From NCBI GenBank assembly GCA_051294375.1, contig CM119267.1, positions 18,943,439-19,007,438 on the forward strand: DNA of 64,000 bases. Direction: 5' to 3'. The DNA is from Paraspadella gotoi (lineage: Eukaryota > Chaetognatha). This document shows positions 11,976 to 23,789 of the stretch, one piece after another; the first letter of the stretch is position 1; every line of letters begins with the position of its first letter. The position numbers were made by a program, and so were the translations under genes. The notes beneath the pieces are model-generated. The model saw only the letters and a program-made list of their open reading frames with translations. It did not search any database and was not told the origin of the DNA.

Positions 11976-12227
11976 ATGGACTTGGATAAGCAACGTACTC
12001 AAGTTTACGGTTTGAAATTCAAGCCTGATCAACTCTCTGCCGAGCTTGGGATTTTTTCTTCTCGGTCATGTTTTAAATTCGGCGCATCAGAGTGGCTCAG
12101 CTTTCCCCTGCTGTGGATTTCGCGATATGCACAATGTCGCAGAGGCGTTACATCGTGCTTGATTCATGCGGCCAAATTTGGTTTCACTGGACCCTGTAAG
12201 ACCTCGGCTCTCAACCCGCTGCTATGA
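11976..12227 (+). CDS. Small open reading frame with an optimal start context, unknown product
   Basis: ATG sits in GACCATGGA, an ideal eukaryotic start context, and the 83-codon frame ends in TGA. The N-terminus is polar and charged (MDLDKQRTQVYG, then KFKPDQLSAELG). The rest is hydrophobic with scattered Cys, with no recognised domain, signal peptide or repeat. Further CpG-rich DNA follows to 12.7 kb. It could be a first exon read past its donor, a short 5' leader frame, or chance. I do not recognise the protein; the start context is the main reason to list it. Confidence 0.28.
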   Translation: MDLDKQRTQVYGLKFKPDQLSAELGIFSSRSCFKFGASEWLSFPLLWISRYAQCRRGVTSCLIHAAKFGFTGPCKTSALNPLL

Positions 12228-12239
12228 TTTCGGCTAATC

Positions 12240-12840
12240 TTCCAAGGACGAAGCCGTCGTTATTGTTGTCATCGATTCAGATGATAAAATAATATTTGTC
12301 GTCGATATGCAGATGCGTTTACTTCACACTAGACTTCAAACCCCTTGCCGAGTTGTCTTTGCTCCTCCGTCATTTCGAACAACTCGCACAACAGTTGATT
12401 TCACATATCACTGTGATTTTGACTGTCTTTGAAGGAGCGTTTATTATATGACGCCTGCAACTCCACACTCGTTTCAACCGCTCCCGCGTGAGTCCTTCCG
12501 CCAACGATTTCAAGTCGTGGCTACGGAAACGGTTCGGCGGTGACCGCGCCGTAGACTCTCGAACTTCTTCCAAAGACCAGCTGGTGTTAGTGAAGGCACC
12601 CGTGACACACTGCCGAAGACGGTACAGCAGTAGTCGAGAGTCACATCATATCGGGAGCGATGTAGTGAAAGGAGATGGCGGTGTCGCGCACACTCTGTCA
12701 TCTCTGAACCCGTAGAAGTCGTAGGAACGGAGCCAATCTGCAGAGCGTTCTCACAAGTTGCGTCACGGAGAAAAGGCAGAACATCTCGACCCTGATTTAG
12801 AAATAAAAAGGGGGGGAAAGAATCGGAATTACTTGCAATT
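12240..12840. other. CpG-rich stretch, no supported gene
   Basis: Moderately GC-rich single-copy DNA with short overlapping frames on both strands (for example 12488-12715 plus and 12510-12701 minus). Neither frame has a recognisable motif, and both being open at once is what CpG-rich composition gives by chance. Confidence 0.4.
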
Positions 12841-12845
12841 CACTA

Positions 12846-12846
<1 letters not shown>

Positions 12847-12882
<36 letters not shown>

Positions 12883-12889
12883 ATTTATT
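12847..12889. repeat. (TTA)n microsatellite
   Basis: About a dozen TTA triplets, then TTAATTATTATTTATT. Simple repeat in intergenic DNA. Confidence 0.9.
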
Positions 12890-13335
12890 CATAGAAAAAA
12901 AACAGCTAAATTAGTCGAAAGTATTGAAGTTAAGGCAACTGTAAAAACTTATAATTATGGTTATGAAAAAACAGTTAGCATATTACCAGTTTATCGATTC
13001 AATTCTCATATAAAAAATAAATACGAATGTCTACGTTATTCTGAGCCTCTCTCCCCCCTTTTCATTCCCACCTCCCGTCCCCCCACCGCCCAAAAACAAA
13101 CCAAACCTGTTGTCTCTAGAATCCCCCGGCCCTGACTCTCCACCGGCCATCTCCAAACATTTCCCCACCCGACGCTCTTCTGAGTATTCGGTAAAGCTGC
13201 AGTTGCGCAGCGCGCCGCGCGGCGACGCGACGCAGCGCCGCTCGGGAGAGGACGTAGCCGGTCGCGCCAGACATTAGCCTACTAATAGAAAGAAATAATA
13301 AGATGAAAAAGGGAGAAGTAGAAGATAGGGAGGTT

Positions 13336-13338
<3 letters not shown>

Positions 13339-13380
<42 letters not shown>
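13339..13380. repeat. (GA)n microsatellite
   Basis: About 40 bases of pure GA ending in AGGAGAGAGAAG. It lies between a GC-rich CGCGCCGCGCGG block near 13210 and the candidate exon at 13473. Confidence 0.9.
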
Positions 13381-13472
13381 AGATCTTGATTTTTTTAATA
13401 GTGCCATATTTATGTGAAAGATTAAAAACCATTATATATGCATTGTTAATGAGGTCTAGTCACTTCTGTCAG

Positions 13473-13643
13473 AACAGGCAATTGCATATTCGTACAAAAA
13501 ATTACCTGTTTTGAACGTAAGGCGAGAATCTTCGTCGAAGAAAAACGGGGTCTCGACGAGACGTTCCGGAGAATAGAAGCGAAGGTCTCAACGACGGACG
13601 TAGGCTTCGTTCGTCGGCTTGAGAAAGATTCGAACATCTTCAG
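13473..13643 (+). CDS. Candidate internal coding exon, unknown protein
   Basis: The segment is bounded by CACTTCTGTCAG (acceptor-like) and CTTCAG|GTGGCG (donor-like), is 171 nt long, and lies in a stop-free frame running 13453-13731. The peptide is charged and plausibly helical: KARIFVEEKRGLDETF, then RRIEAKVSTTDVG, then RRLEKDSNIF. There is no ATG, so it would have to be internal. The opposite strand is also open, which weakens the case. No family recognised. It could be a real exon of an unannotated gene or a fortuitous frame. Confidence 0.27.
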
Positions 13644-13922
13644 GTGGCGCGTGTTGAACGTACTGCGCGATAGAACAGTTCTGTGTTTGTTTCATTGTGT
13701 TTTAGTTCGAATGTTTGCTAAGCATGATTAGTTCCCTTTTTTTTTTGGGTTTTTATATTTATTTCATGCTTAAGATTGAGGTAATTTTTATATATTTGAA
13801 CTCTGTTAAAGTAATGATACTTTATTGGATGATTGATTGGTTAATTTGATTTATTTGTAAGAAATGGCTTTGATTATGTTAATTATTCATAATTCTATTG
13901 TTTTAATTGATCTAATATCCCC

Positions 13923-14270
13923 TTATCTTCCCGCACATCCATAAGCTTCCAACGTCTTTGCCCAGAGTGTTCCCTTCCTTCTGCGACTGAGCTCGAGTCC
14001 CACGGCGCCCACTTTTGCGTCCGCCAACGCTGGACGATGAAGATTGACGTTTGGTCGCACCGACCGAACCCCAATCTTTTTAAACGCGCTCGAAGAATGA
14101 GGCATATAATGCTGGTTCAGCCTAAGCATGGACATTTTAATAAGTTTAAAACGGGAATTTGAATCGGTCCAGATGTTTTGAATAAAAGTTAAGGGGCACC
14201 GAAGGAATTTCAAGTAGGTTTTAGATAAAACACGAAAAGCGGGCTTTATCCCAATTCTTTCCTTGAAAAT
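13923..14270 (-). CDS. Stop-free 115-codon segment, unknown
   Basis: The minus strand is open for 115 codons from a stop at 14271 to the stop at 13923, without an early ATG; the first ATG lies within the frame at KLIKMSMLRLNQHY. It is basic, with a C-terminal part reading ELSRRRKGTLWAKTLEAYG. The plus strand is open for 83 codons over the same bases (13911-14162), so composition rather than selection may explain it. No domain recognised. Treat as a candidate exon only. Confidence 0.2.
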   Translation of the reverse strand: MFKERIGIKPAFRVLSKTYLKFLRCPLTFIQNIWTDSNSRFKLIKMSMLRLNQHYMPHSSSAFKKIGVRSVRPNVNLHRPALADAKVGAVGLELSRRRKGTLWAKTLEAYGCAGR

Positions 14271-14279
14271 TTAAGATGA

Positions 14280-16070
14280 ATTAGCGAAAAGGTGCAATAG
14301 TGCAAATTTTATTTGCACAGTAGGTAAGTCCGTTGACATCTCACAGCGGCACGGAGTTCCTTCATGATTCTGGTCGGTGAGGATCCAACAAAGAATCCGC
14401 CTTGACGGGAGGCACCCAAGGCTGACCCTGACGGAGATTGCAGGATTGCTCCGTTGCCTGTGTTTCGGTATTTAAAAGTGCTGTGCGCGTTACTCTAAAT
14501 CCTAATTAACTGCGTCATGAAATATTAATTAGTAGTTAACCGCGATAAGAATTGACTTGATAGCCCATTGATTTTTGGCTATAATAAAATTTGCTAAATT
14601 ACTTGTTTCACTATTTTAATATTTTTTTTACTTTTCAGATGATATAACAAAAATTTTAGTATTCAATTTATATGATTTAATTATACCTTTATTTAAAATT
14701 TTCCAAATCATTTTTATATCCTCAAGTTATTTTGAAGCGGGAGGTTAATTGATATATCAATTAATTATAAATTCAATTAATTAATTAATTAATTAATTAA
14801 TTAATGATATATTCAATATTAATTAATTAAATTAAGTCAAATTAATTAAAAAAATGAGAAACTGACATAAAAACCATGAAAGGCGACTTATGATGACGAC
14901 GATAACGACGAATAACGGAATGAAGGAAATTTCGAAGCGAATTCTTCTTCCGTTGAATACTCGAACGGATCTTGATCAACGGCTCGTAATTGTAGTTTAA
15001 GCGTTATGAAAAAAAGTCGCTAACAATATCTGAGTAACAGTCCTGAGAGAATTTTGCCTAAAGTAACAAAAATATGGAATTAAAATGTCGGAGTCACAAC
15101 CTGAAGCCATCTTGTTTCATCTGCGAAGGTTTCGACGAATTGGGAGTTTCAAATGAGAACGTTGTTCGTCATGATGAGATTTTCGGGATAAATTTATGGT
15201 TTATCAGGATTTACCAAAAAAAAAAGCTTTGTTATGAAATTTTATAGTATATAGTAACTTTTTTAGGCGACGGAATCGGAAGAAAATTACGTATATTTAT
15301 CGTCGTCTTGCCTTTGTTGTTGTAATCCACAAAGTCGATTTCTAAATAAAAAGTATTTTGTCAGAATGTTGTCGGATTTTCTAGAACGATTTAAAATTGT
15401 GAAAAATTTAAGTCGCTTGCGCCTTGAAGCTATTTCTTAATATTTCTTCAAAATATTCATCTGAATGTCTTCAACATCCCATCACCAAACTTCGTTTCGC
15501 TTTAATTCGAATAAAAAAAAATTCAAACTGTTTTTGATCCTTGAAATTGCGACCACAATCAAGATTGTCGCGCCTTCCTACTAATTAGTTTTTTTTTCTT
15601 GCTCTAAAATCAAAGTGGAATGATAGGATACGAAAAAATATATGATTTTGCATTTTTGGCGAAAAACTTCAAACTTAAAAAAAAAACCAATCTTTTTCCG
15701 AGAAAAGAGTACGTTCGAATCGGAAAATCGTTAAGCCGGAGATTTTCAAAATGCGTCCGTCGTCGTGAGAGACCGCTGGCGTTCGTATTTCGAGATGCAA
15801 CAGTGGCGAAACCACGGCTGAGCGCACGTACCCCGGTCAAGCATTTCTCGGCACCGAATCTCCGTGACGAATCGAGACGACGCGTTTTTATTAATTATAT
15901 TTTTGTTGTTGTCTGCAAGCTTATTTTTTGTTTTTTTGTTGTTTTTTGTTTTCATGCGGATTTAGCAACGAGATTCGTTTTTAAGTATTTGTAGCTGAAG
16001 TCGTTCCTTTTCTCTTTTTATCTTTCAATCTGGAATGCCGCTCGCTGTTTTTAGTCGTTTGTTTTTTTCT
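14280..16070. other. Intergenic-like AT-rich DNA
   Basis: Contains a TTAA array at 14757-14830, scattered poly-A/T runs and a small CpG-rich patch at 15700-15870. The frame at 15620-15994 is 124 codons but starts and ends in AT-rich low-complexity DNA and overlaps two open minus-strand frames. Nothing gene-like is supported. Confidence 0.4.
14757..14830. repeat. (TTAA)n microsatellite
   Basis: AATTAATTAATT tetranucleotide repeats. A shorter relative lies at 32333-32370. TTAA is the preferred target of piggyBac-type transposons, but no element ends are seen here. Confidence 0.85.
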
Positions 16071-16079
16071 TCTCACGTC

Positions 16080-16147
16080 TCCCTCTCTCTCTCTCACTCT
16101 CTCGTCCTCAGTCTCTCTCCATCTCTCTCTCTCCTCTCTCTCATCCA
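16080..16147. repeat. CT-rich microsatellite
   Basis: Interrupted CTCTC repeat with ACTC, GTCC and CATC breaks. The Arg/Glu frame on the minus strand is a repeat translation. Confidence 0.85.
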
Positions 16148-16610
16148 TTCTCCTCTCTTTCTCGGCTAAATTATATGTTGTTTCTGCATTCATTTCCATC
16201 TTTTCGCAATGTCAAAAACTACGTTTTCGCGTATCAAATATTCGTATGTTAATCATTCAATTAGCCTAATTGTAACATAAAATTTACTTATGCAAAATAC
16301 CAAATTTAATACGTAAATTATGCGAACGACATAAACAGTTCTTATCTAATGAGATTCTTCAAGTACTTGAAAAGATTCGGCCGCACATTTAAAACGCGCG
16401 GGCGTGGTGATAAACTTCAACGCTATAACGTGCTTCTCTCTCCATCGTTCGCCTCCGCCATTTCATTTTTTTTCCTATATTCTTATTTCTTTTTTTTTTA
16501 TTTTAGATTCGAAAAAACTTAATGGCCATATTTTCCCATTGAGAGGGTGGTATCGATAAATTTTGCCAAATTCATGCTTCGCCTCTAGCCTGCTGTCTTT
16601 TTCAGTGGTT

Positions 16611-16676
16611 TTCTCTCTCTCTCTCTCCTCTCTCTCCTCTCTCTCTCTCGTCTCTCTCTCCTCTTTCTCTTCTCGC
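16611..16676. repeat. CT-rich microsatellite
   Basis: Interrupted CTCTC repeat; frames on both strands are low complexity. Confidence 0.85.
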
Positions 16677-17210
16677 ACATTTCCTTTATTTCCTTTCCTC
16701 TCCTTTACCAGTTTTTTTTTTTTTTCAGTTTCAAGTCTTGACGAGCTCGATCAATTTATCATCTCCTCTCTTCTCCGTTTTTCCTGTTTTTATGTTTTTG
16801 CAAGGGAGCGCCCTTCGGAGCGTTAAGCACTTTTAATCGGCGACCGTTTAATAGCGCCACCGATTTTTACGGCATGTATGTTCTATTTCGTTTACCGAAG
16901 GGACGCTGGTGGTCCGAACCGTCTTGAATATGGCGGGTTTCGGCGCCGATTGGGGGTAAGGGGGAGTTGGGGGGGGGAAGGGGTTAGTGAACTGAATGTT
17001 GAAAATTGGTGGAGGAACGGATAGAAGAGATGGAGGAAAAGAGAAGTGATAGGCAAAATTGAAAAAAATTACCTGAGGTTCTCGTTGAATCTTTAACACA
17101 AAAAGAAGAATTGTCTTTTATGAGTTTCAATAACGTTTAGAAGCGATCAGAATTTCAGCAGCTACAGATTGCTAGGTTTTACTTGGGATGTCATATTTTT
17201 TAAAAAAACG

Positions 17211-17322
<112 letters not shown>

Positions 17323-17867
17323 AGACTTCTCGCTGAATTTTATTTTTTCCCGATAACTCCGATAAGTCTCGACCGCTGCGTTATAACCGTTCGCCTTGAT
17401 TCGATTTACCTGTGGGCGCCCTTGCCAGCGGCACCAACGAGGGCGCTGCTGCTTCGCCTCCGTAGCAGAAAACCGCCATTGCCGCAGCATTTTAAAAAAT
17501 GTGAAGCCACCGAGAGCAATCGTCTCCGCTGTTGAGATAGAGTTTTTAAAAATGTTAATATTTGAATAGTACTAACGCTTATTTTCATATTCGAAGCTTT
17601 TCGAAGTTTTTAAATATACGTATACGTAGTGTACAATAGCTTTACAAACTGTAAGCACTGTACGTCGTACAGTTTGCAAATTACCTGACGTGACATGCCA
17701 TCGTTATTGTTCGCGATCGTACTCTCATATTCCCTAAATCGATGTGGATATTTATCATTGCTAACTTAACCGTCGTCCAGGTGCGAAGGAGCAACCCGCG
17801 CCTCGGGTAAATAGAAATCTCTTGCGGAATAGAATTCAACAAAAACAAAACAATGAAAAAGACGAAC

Positions 17868-18048
17868 GACGACGACGACGACGGAAACGAACGACGACGA
17901 CGTTTTGATTCCTGTCGCTTCGCGTATCTCTTCTTCATCCATCAACCTCTCTATCTTTCTCTCTCTCTCTTCTCTCATCTCTTCTCTCCTTCTTCTCTCT
18001 CTCTGCTCTCTCTCTCTTCTCGCTCTCCTCTCTCTCTCTCTCCATCTT
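17868..18048. repeat. (ACG)n patch followed by CT repeats
   Basis: ACGACGACGACG blocks (17868-17905) are followed by interrupted CT repeats (17955-18048). A similar ACG patch lies at 48020-48045. The Asp- or Arg-rich frame is a repeat product. Confidence 0.8.
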
Positions 18049-18093
18049 TATCAATATTAAATTATATATATAAATTATATATATTATATCCTT

Positions 18094-18212
18094 GTAAGAG
18101 TGATGGAGGCCTTAAACCACCAAAAGCCTGACCAAAGTCAGGGGCAAGAAGCTTATTTATTAAATGAATGGATAATTTTTTACTATTGGTTGTAACAATT
18201 TCATAAAATTCA
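18094..18212. repeat. Short direct repeat upstream of copy B
   Basis: GTAAGAGTGATGGAG, the CCACCAAA-GCCTG block and GAATGGATAATTTTTTA recur at 18425-18535 (and 73-185 in copy A) after about 330 bp, with small indels. It looks like the same sequence laid down twice, so the true left edge of duplicated material begins about 18090 rather than 18352. LTR-like spacing was considered and rejected. Confidence 0.75.
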
Positions 18213-18351
18213 GCTCCTTGTAAATTTGATGCTTAGTGCGGAGTACAATAAGTATCCCCGATCTAAAATACTTAAGGGAGTGGTCTTCATACAATGATAA
18301 GCATTCCTTGAAATATTATACCACTTCATTGATTAGGGAAGCCAGGTACTC

Positions 18352-19272
18352 TGGGAGTTGAATGAATGAGACTGTCAAGCGTCTTGATTGAAAGCTTGAA
18401 GGGACCGTGCTATGTCATCTATCTGGTAAGAGTGATGGAGTTAACCACCAAAGCCTGTCCAAAGTCAGGGCAAGATAGCTTAATTTATATAAAGAATGGA
18501 TAATTTTTTATATTGGTTGTACAATTCATAATTCGAATTTTTATTGAACAATCATCAAGAGGATGTCATCTTCTTTTGTTCGTAATATCCTGGCCGCTAT
18601 ATGATTTAAGATGAACTGTCCAACACGTCAGGATCAAATCCAGGATTGAGGATGAAAATTCTGATCACGGGTCAAACCTCGGGATGAGGATCAAGATGAT
18701 GAGAATGAGGATCAACACAGAAGTTGCCTTCTTCAGAGTGAGAAAGAAATGATGGATCGGTCCTGTATGACATCCAAGGGGATAACTCGCCGTGTTTGTC
18801 TCGCACTCTCATCTCTCTCTCTCTCTCTCTCGTCTCTCTCTCTCTCTCCTCTCTCTCTCTTCTCTCTCTTCCTCTCTCTCCTGTTCCTCTCTCCTCTCTC
18901 CTCTCATCCTCTCTCATCTCTCTCTCATCTCTTCTCTGTGAGGAGAAGAGCGAGCAATAAAGAGATAGAGAGAAAAGAGGAGTCCCTTCCCTTTCTTTGC
19001 GTTAATTTCTCTCAATTTTTTCGAGTATTTTCTTTTTTTTGCTTCAAGTTCAATCTCAAACTCCTATAATCAACTCAAGAGTCACTCACATTCGCACAAA
19101 ACAAGAAATAAAAATCACACCGAGTGAAGAGAGGGCTGAGAAAAAAAACAAACAAAGAAACAGAAAATAAAGAAAGAAAAAGTACTACAACTACATTTAA
19201 TGACACAAGCAAAGAAAAATTGTTGCCATCGAGAAAGAAAAATTTTCCCAGGGTCATAATAATAATAATAAC

Positions 19273-19325
<53 letters not shown>

Positions 19326-19774
19326 GATAATAATAATAATAATAATTAATAATAATAATAATAATTTGTCTCAAGGTTCCGACTGCGTACTCGCGTAGTA
19401 AAGGCGAACAGCGAGTTTTTTTTTTTTTTCATTTTAACTTTCTCTCTCGTCTCTCTCTCTCTCTTCTCTCTCCTCTCTCCTCTCTCTCTCTCTCTCTCTC
19501 TTCTCTCTCCTCTCTCTCTCTCTCTTAATCCACAATCATTTTTCCGAGTTTTTTTTTTCTATTTTCTTTCCTAATTCTTTTTCCAGTTTCTGTACGCATT
19601 TCTGCTTTACACATGACCTTCCTTAAATTAACCATACCATATCTCAACCGTACCACAATGCTCCACGGCACTATTTCAACAAGCGCAGTACTGGTTCTGC
19701 TCATAAACCTACGCCCCTTCTTACTTTAAATCAGCCATAACGTCCCTTCATTTCTTTATTAAAAAACCCTTCGC
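18352..19774. repeat. Near-identical direct duplication, copy B
   Basis: Partner of 1-1421, in the same orientation, 18.35 kb downstream. It includes the same TC, TAA and CT microsatellites at the same internal positions. Microsatellite lengths normally drift fast; equal TAA arrays in both copies mean the copies are extremely young or are one locus assembled twice. Confidence 0.95.
19257..19366. repeat. (ATA)n/(TAA)n microsatellite, copy B
   Basis: Base-for-base equivalent of the array at 904-1013, including the same interruptions. Confidence 0.95.
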
Positions 19775-21120
19775 AGCTACTTCTCTTACCTTTCCTCCTG
19801 CCCTTACCTCACGTTTCCGCTGCTTCCTCTCCACTTTCTCCTAGCTTCTCCACTTTCCGCTGCCTCCGTATATACCAACTCGTGCCTACCCTCTCCCCCC
19901 TCTTAAGTCCCTTATGACTTCTTCCTCATCTTTCCCTGATTCCCTCCTGCTTTCTTATTGCCTTTCTTCTACTTCCACCTACGCTCCCCTCCTCCGCCAC
20001 AAACTCCCAATCGCTCCTAGAGCTCCACCTGCGCTTCGTCCTACTGCTATCGTCACCCTCCCGCAGATATTTGTCTCCAATTTCGTGGTCTTCTTCCCTT
20101 CAAGGTTATGGCGGTACTCAGAGAGCACGCGAGGAGAGAGAGAGTAGAAGTGAGAGAGAGCTGCAACTGAGAAGAAGAGAAAGAAGAGAGAGAGAGAGAA
20201 GAGGATTGCCTCTGATGCAGAGCGTAGACGTGTGAGGCTAACGAAAGGTAGGATACTTGAAGGAAGACAGTCAAGGCGGGGGGAGCTAACAGATGAGAAA
20301 AATTATAGTGGGCAAATACCGCCAAAGGGTTCGGGGGGGGGGAAAAAATGGGTTTTTGGAGCCCGCGAAGAGGCAATGGCGCGGTTACAATGTGGTCGTG
20401 CGGCAGCGGGCGGTGGGGCTGGACGGGGACGGAGACTGAAGAATGGCAGGCGCCCGTCTGAAAGGAGTGTTCCATTTAGCCCATGGGCGATGGCGTTGCT
20501 CCCATGCCCATAGGAGGTTTCTTAGCATCGTAGTATCGTTTCTGTAGATAATTGATTACGTCTAAATGTGGCTTATGTGTATAACGCGTATATCAGAGAA
20601 ATTAACGAGGGGGGATAAAAAAGAATTTATTATTTAAGATCTTGCAAAACGCGAGCAACATAACACCTACTCCTTAGTACATGCAACTGTAGTAACGCGT
20701 AATTAGTTTAAGCAGTCGTATCGGCGTTGGACAGACGGAAACAAATATACATTCGGACGTCGAAACACGTACACGCGCGATTAATCGGAAGTCATTTCTG
20801 ACATGACCTTTTTAGAATATCATTACGTCGAAACGGCGTCGGCCTCGGGACGAAATGGCGGCGGGGGCGGCCGGGAGTCGGGCGCTGCGGCTCGGCTGCG
20901 GGCGGATATGCGGAAAGAGGGGGAGGGCGGCGCCTCGTCAGTGAAAGTTAGGTGAGGATGTGCTCGGCGATCAGAGATTGCAATTGACGGGAGAGGAGAC
21001 AGGTGCTCGGGGCGGAGCAGGCGTCATGTCTAAAAAGGGTCGCATAGTTATGGGAGAGAGAGGAGAGAGGAGAGAAGAGAGAGAGAGAGAAGAGGAGGGG
21101 TGAGGTGTTCAGGAGGAGAT

Positions 21121-21372
21121 TAGATAATTAGATAAGTTAGATGCCGAGGAGAAGATAAGTCAGACCCTCAGTAAAAGATAAGTGGTTGCCTGGAAGTCAG
21201 ATCCTCTGGAAAAGATAAGTCAGAGCTTCTAAAAACGATAGTCAGATCCTGGGCACTAGATAAGTCAGGTCTAGGAGAAAAGATAAGTCAGGTCCAGGGG
21301 TAAAGATATATCCGTTGCTGGGTCTTAGATTAGTCAGGAAGTTTGGAAAAGATGGGTCAGTTGCTCGGGTAA
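21121..21372. repeat. GATA-bearing minisatellite, unit about 23 bp (copy B)
   Basis: Units read GATAAGTCAGACCCTCAGTA, GATAAGTCAGAGCTTCTAA, GATAAGTCAGGTCTAGGAG, GATAAGTCAGGTCCAGGGG and so on, about ten in a row, with the first and last ones decayed. Units are tandem without unique spacers, so this is not a CRISPR array. Partner of 2721-2995. Confidence 0.8.
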
Positions 21373-21579
21373 AGAGTTACTGGTAGGGGGGGGTCTCAAG
21401 TAAACGATGGAATTAGCGTTAACGACCAGGCGGGAAAGGGGGCGCGGGGAAGGGGGCCGCGGGGGAGGGGTGGGGTAGAGAGAGGAGAGGGGAAGAGAAT
21501 TACATTCGATGACAACGAAAGAATGAGAAGCTTTTAGAAAGATTGTGGGTGGGCAATTTGTGGAAATTAAGACGAAGAG

Positions 21580-21583
<4 letters not shown>

Positions 21584-21641
<58 letters not shown>

Positions 21642-21665
21642 GAGAGAGAGAGATGGAGAGAGAGG
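21584..21665. repeat. (GA)n microsatellite, copy B
   Basis: About 75 bases of GA with GGG interruptions; counterpart of 3210-3290 and longer. Confidence 0.9.
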
Positions 21666-21795
21666 GGGGAGGAGGAATTGGAAGCTTTCAAGGAAAGAGG
21701 GGAGAGCTTGATGGTTAGGGGTTGGGGAAATGTGGGGGTAGAAAGAAAAATGAAAATGATACGGGTAAGGGTAATTAACAACAAAAGAATAAATT

Positions 21796-23734
21796 GATTA
21801 GCGATTAAGACAAGTATACGGAGCGGACAATACAATAAGAATAAAAAAGAACTAGAAGGCAATTTTATATAATGATTAAAAAATCTTCACAAAACCAAAA
21901 TCAAAACATATGACAGAAACTTGTTTTTATTTTTTAAATTTCTTTTTTTAATACCGACTTGTTAAAAGCACAATGGGGAACAAACCAGAAAAGCAAGGTA
22001 AAGTACACTGCATCACGTCGGGCTCTCCCACTTATGGCAACAGCGGGTTACCTGTGATGCCCATTGGGATATGGCATCTCACTGTTGGCTTTGGGGGCTT
22101 CCGACCCTCAGTGACGCATCCAGGACGGTCTCGCTTTGCCAACGCAGAGGGAAGTCGTTAGAACAGTGGATGGAACACTCGCCGGGATGGTGTGTTCCCC
22201 TCTGAGCCAATGGATTTGGCTGAACGATGTGGACATTGAAGAGTGTGAATGTATCGCCACAATGCAAGATAAAAAAGTAAAACAAACTGTAAAACAGAGC
22301 GCAAAAAAAAAAAATTAATGAGAAATTAGTATTAGGTATTAAGGTAGACTAAAAAAAAAGGAAGTAAGAGCAAAAAAAAAAGGAAAGTGGAGAATTTGTA
22401 TCGCGAGCGATAATCGGAGTTGGGGCTTCGTTCGTCTCCGCGGCGGACGATAAATCAGAGGCCAACAATGGAACCGAAGGCCGCGTATCGGAACCGATTC
22501 CAAAGGCTGCGCGTTTGTTGGGAAGGGGCGTTGGTGGGTTGTTGGGGTGGGGGAGTTGAAGAGGGTGATGGGGGTCGGGAAGGAGAGAGGGATTTAATCG
22601 TTGAATGAGAAAGGCCTCGGGTGTGGAGGCGGGGGAGGGGGGAGAGAAGACCCGTTGTACGTTTGTTACTCGATTTGGAAGAATGAAAAGAGGGAAATCC
22701 CCCAGTGGAAGGGTAAACGCCTCTCGTTTGATAAACGCGCCTCTCGATCGCGTGCGCGTGATTCCTTTTTTGCGTTGCGTTTACGGTGTCACGGGAGCAC
22801 GGCTATTGGCGTTCACGCAAGTGGATTTTCGAGCAGATCAACGACTGTATTGTTCGGGTGTTCAGATTGCAGTTCGCGCGCGCATTGATAGGATCATGCG
22901 CTCGTAGGGCGGATATAACCTGCGAGTATAGCACGTCACGGATCACGGATCACCGATCACAGATTCCTCTCATCGCCCTCGGTCGTTTTCATTGGAGAGA
23001 GAAATATCATTTAATTCTCTTTTTCTCCTCTACGCTCTCCCTTGACGCTATGTTCGCGGGGGATGAATGTAAGAGGGGAGAGAAAGGAAGGGGAAAGGGA
23101 AAAGGGGTCCAGCTGCCGGTAAGCGACGAAGGTTAACGAAGGACATTAACGACACGTGACAACGAATGGAATCCGAGAGAGTCCGTAGCGGAGAGCAAAA
23201 AAAAAGGGGATGGCGTTCCGGGAAAGGAACGTGAGACCAGGTGGCGACTGTTGACTGGCGAATGTCGATGGAAAATTGGAAAGACGCCAAGAAAACGACT
23301 CGAGCTTCGGAAGTTCACGCGGGGGTCGTGAGTAGTCACTGTATATAATCGGTTTAAAATGTGGAATTTGCGGCAAATGCGGTACTCTTGCTGCAGCATG
23401 TTTTTTTAGAAAGTACTGAAATCATTTGAATGATTGCGCTGAGAAATTAGCGGCAGCAGAAAAACTAGAAGCAATGCAACCATGGGATTAATACAACGGG
23501 GACCATTCTCAAATTTTTTTTTGGTAAATTTATTAACAATATGTCATTTAATATCCGAAAAAAAAATTACATTCATTAAGTATTTTTCAAGCTTTTGATG
23601 CAACTCAAATCATGGGGCAAACTCTCATGTACATTGTATGCGGAGATAAACTGCCGTCTGTCAGCTTATTCAATGATTTTTCCAATATCTCTGACTTGAT
23701 TTGCATGTCTCTCTCTTTTTCTCCCTCTCTCTTT

Positions 23735-23789
<55 letters not shown>

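Larger units (their letters stand above)
19775..21795. repeat. Diverged duplicated segment, copy B (left part)
   Basis: Collinear with 1422-3430 but on average shorter, with many single-base and short losses, especially in homopolymers. That indel spectrum resembles uncorrected long-read sequence more than evolutionary change. Contains GA tracts near 21060 and at 21584-21665, and the cleaner GATA minisatellite. Confidence 0.85.

Noticed and set aside
18094-18535. Possible LTR pair or solo-LTR duplication
   Set aside because: No TG...CA ends, no primer-binding site, only 330 bp apart; better explained as duplicated assembly.
21121-21372. CRISPR-like array (regular repeats with variable parts)
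   Set aside because: Units are contiguous 23-mers without unique spacers of constant length, and the genomic context is eukaryotic.
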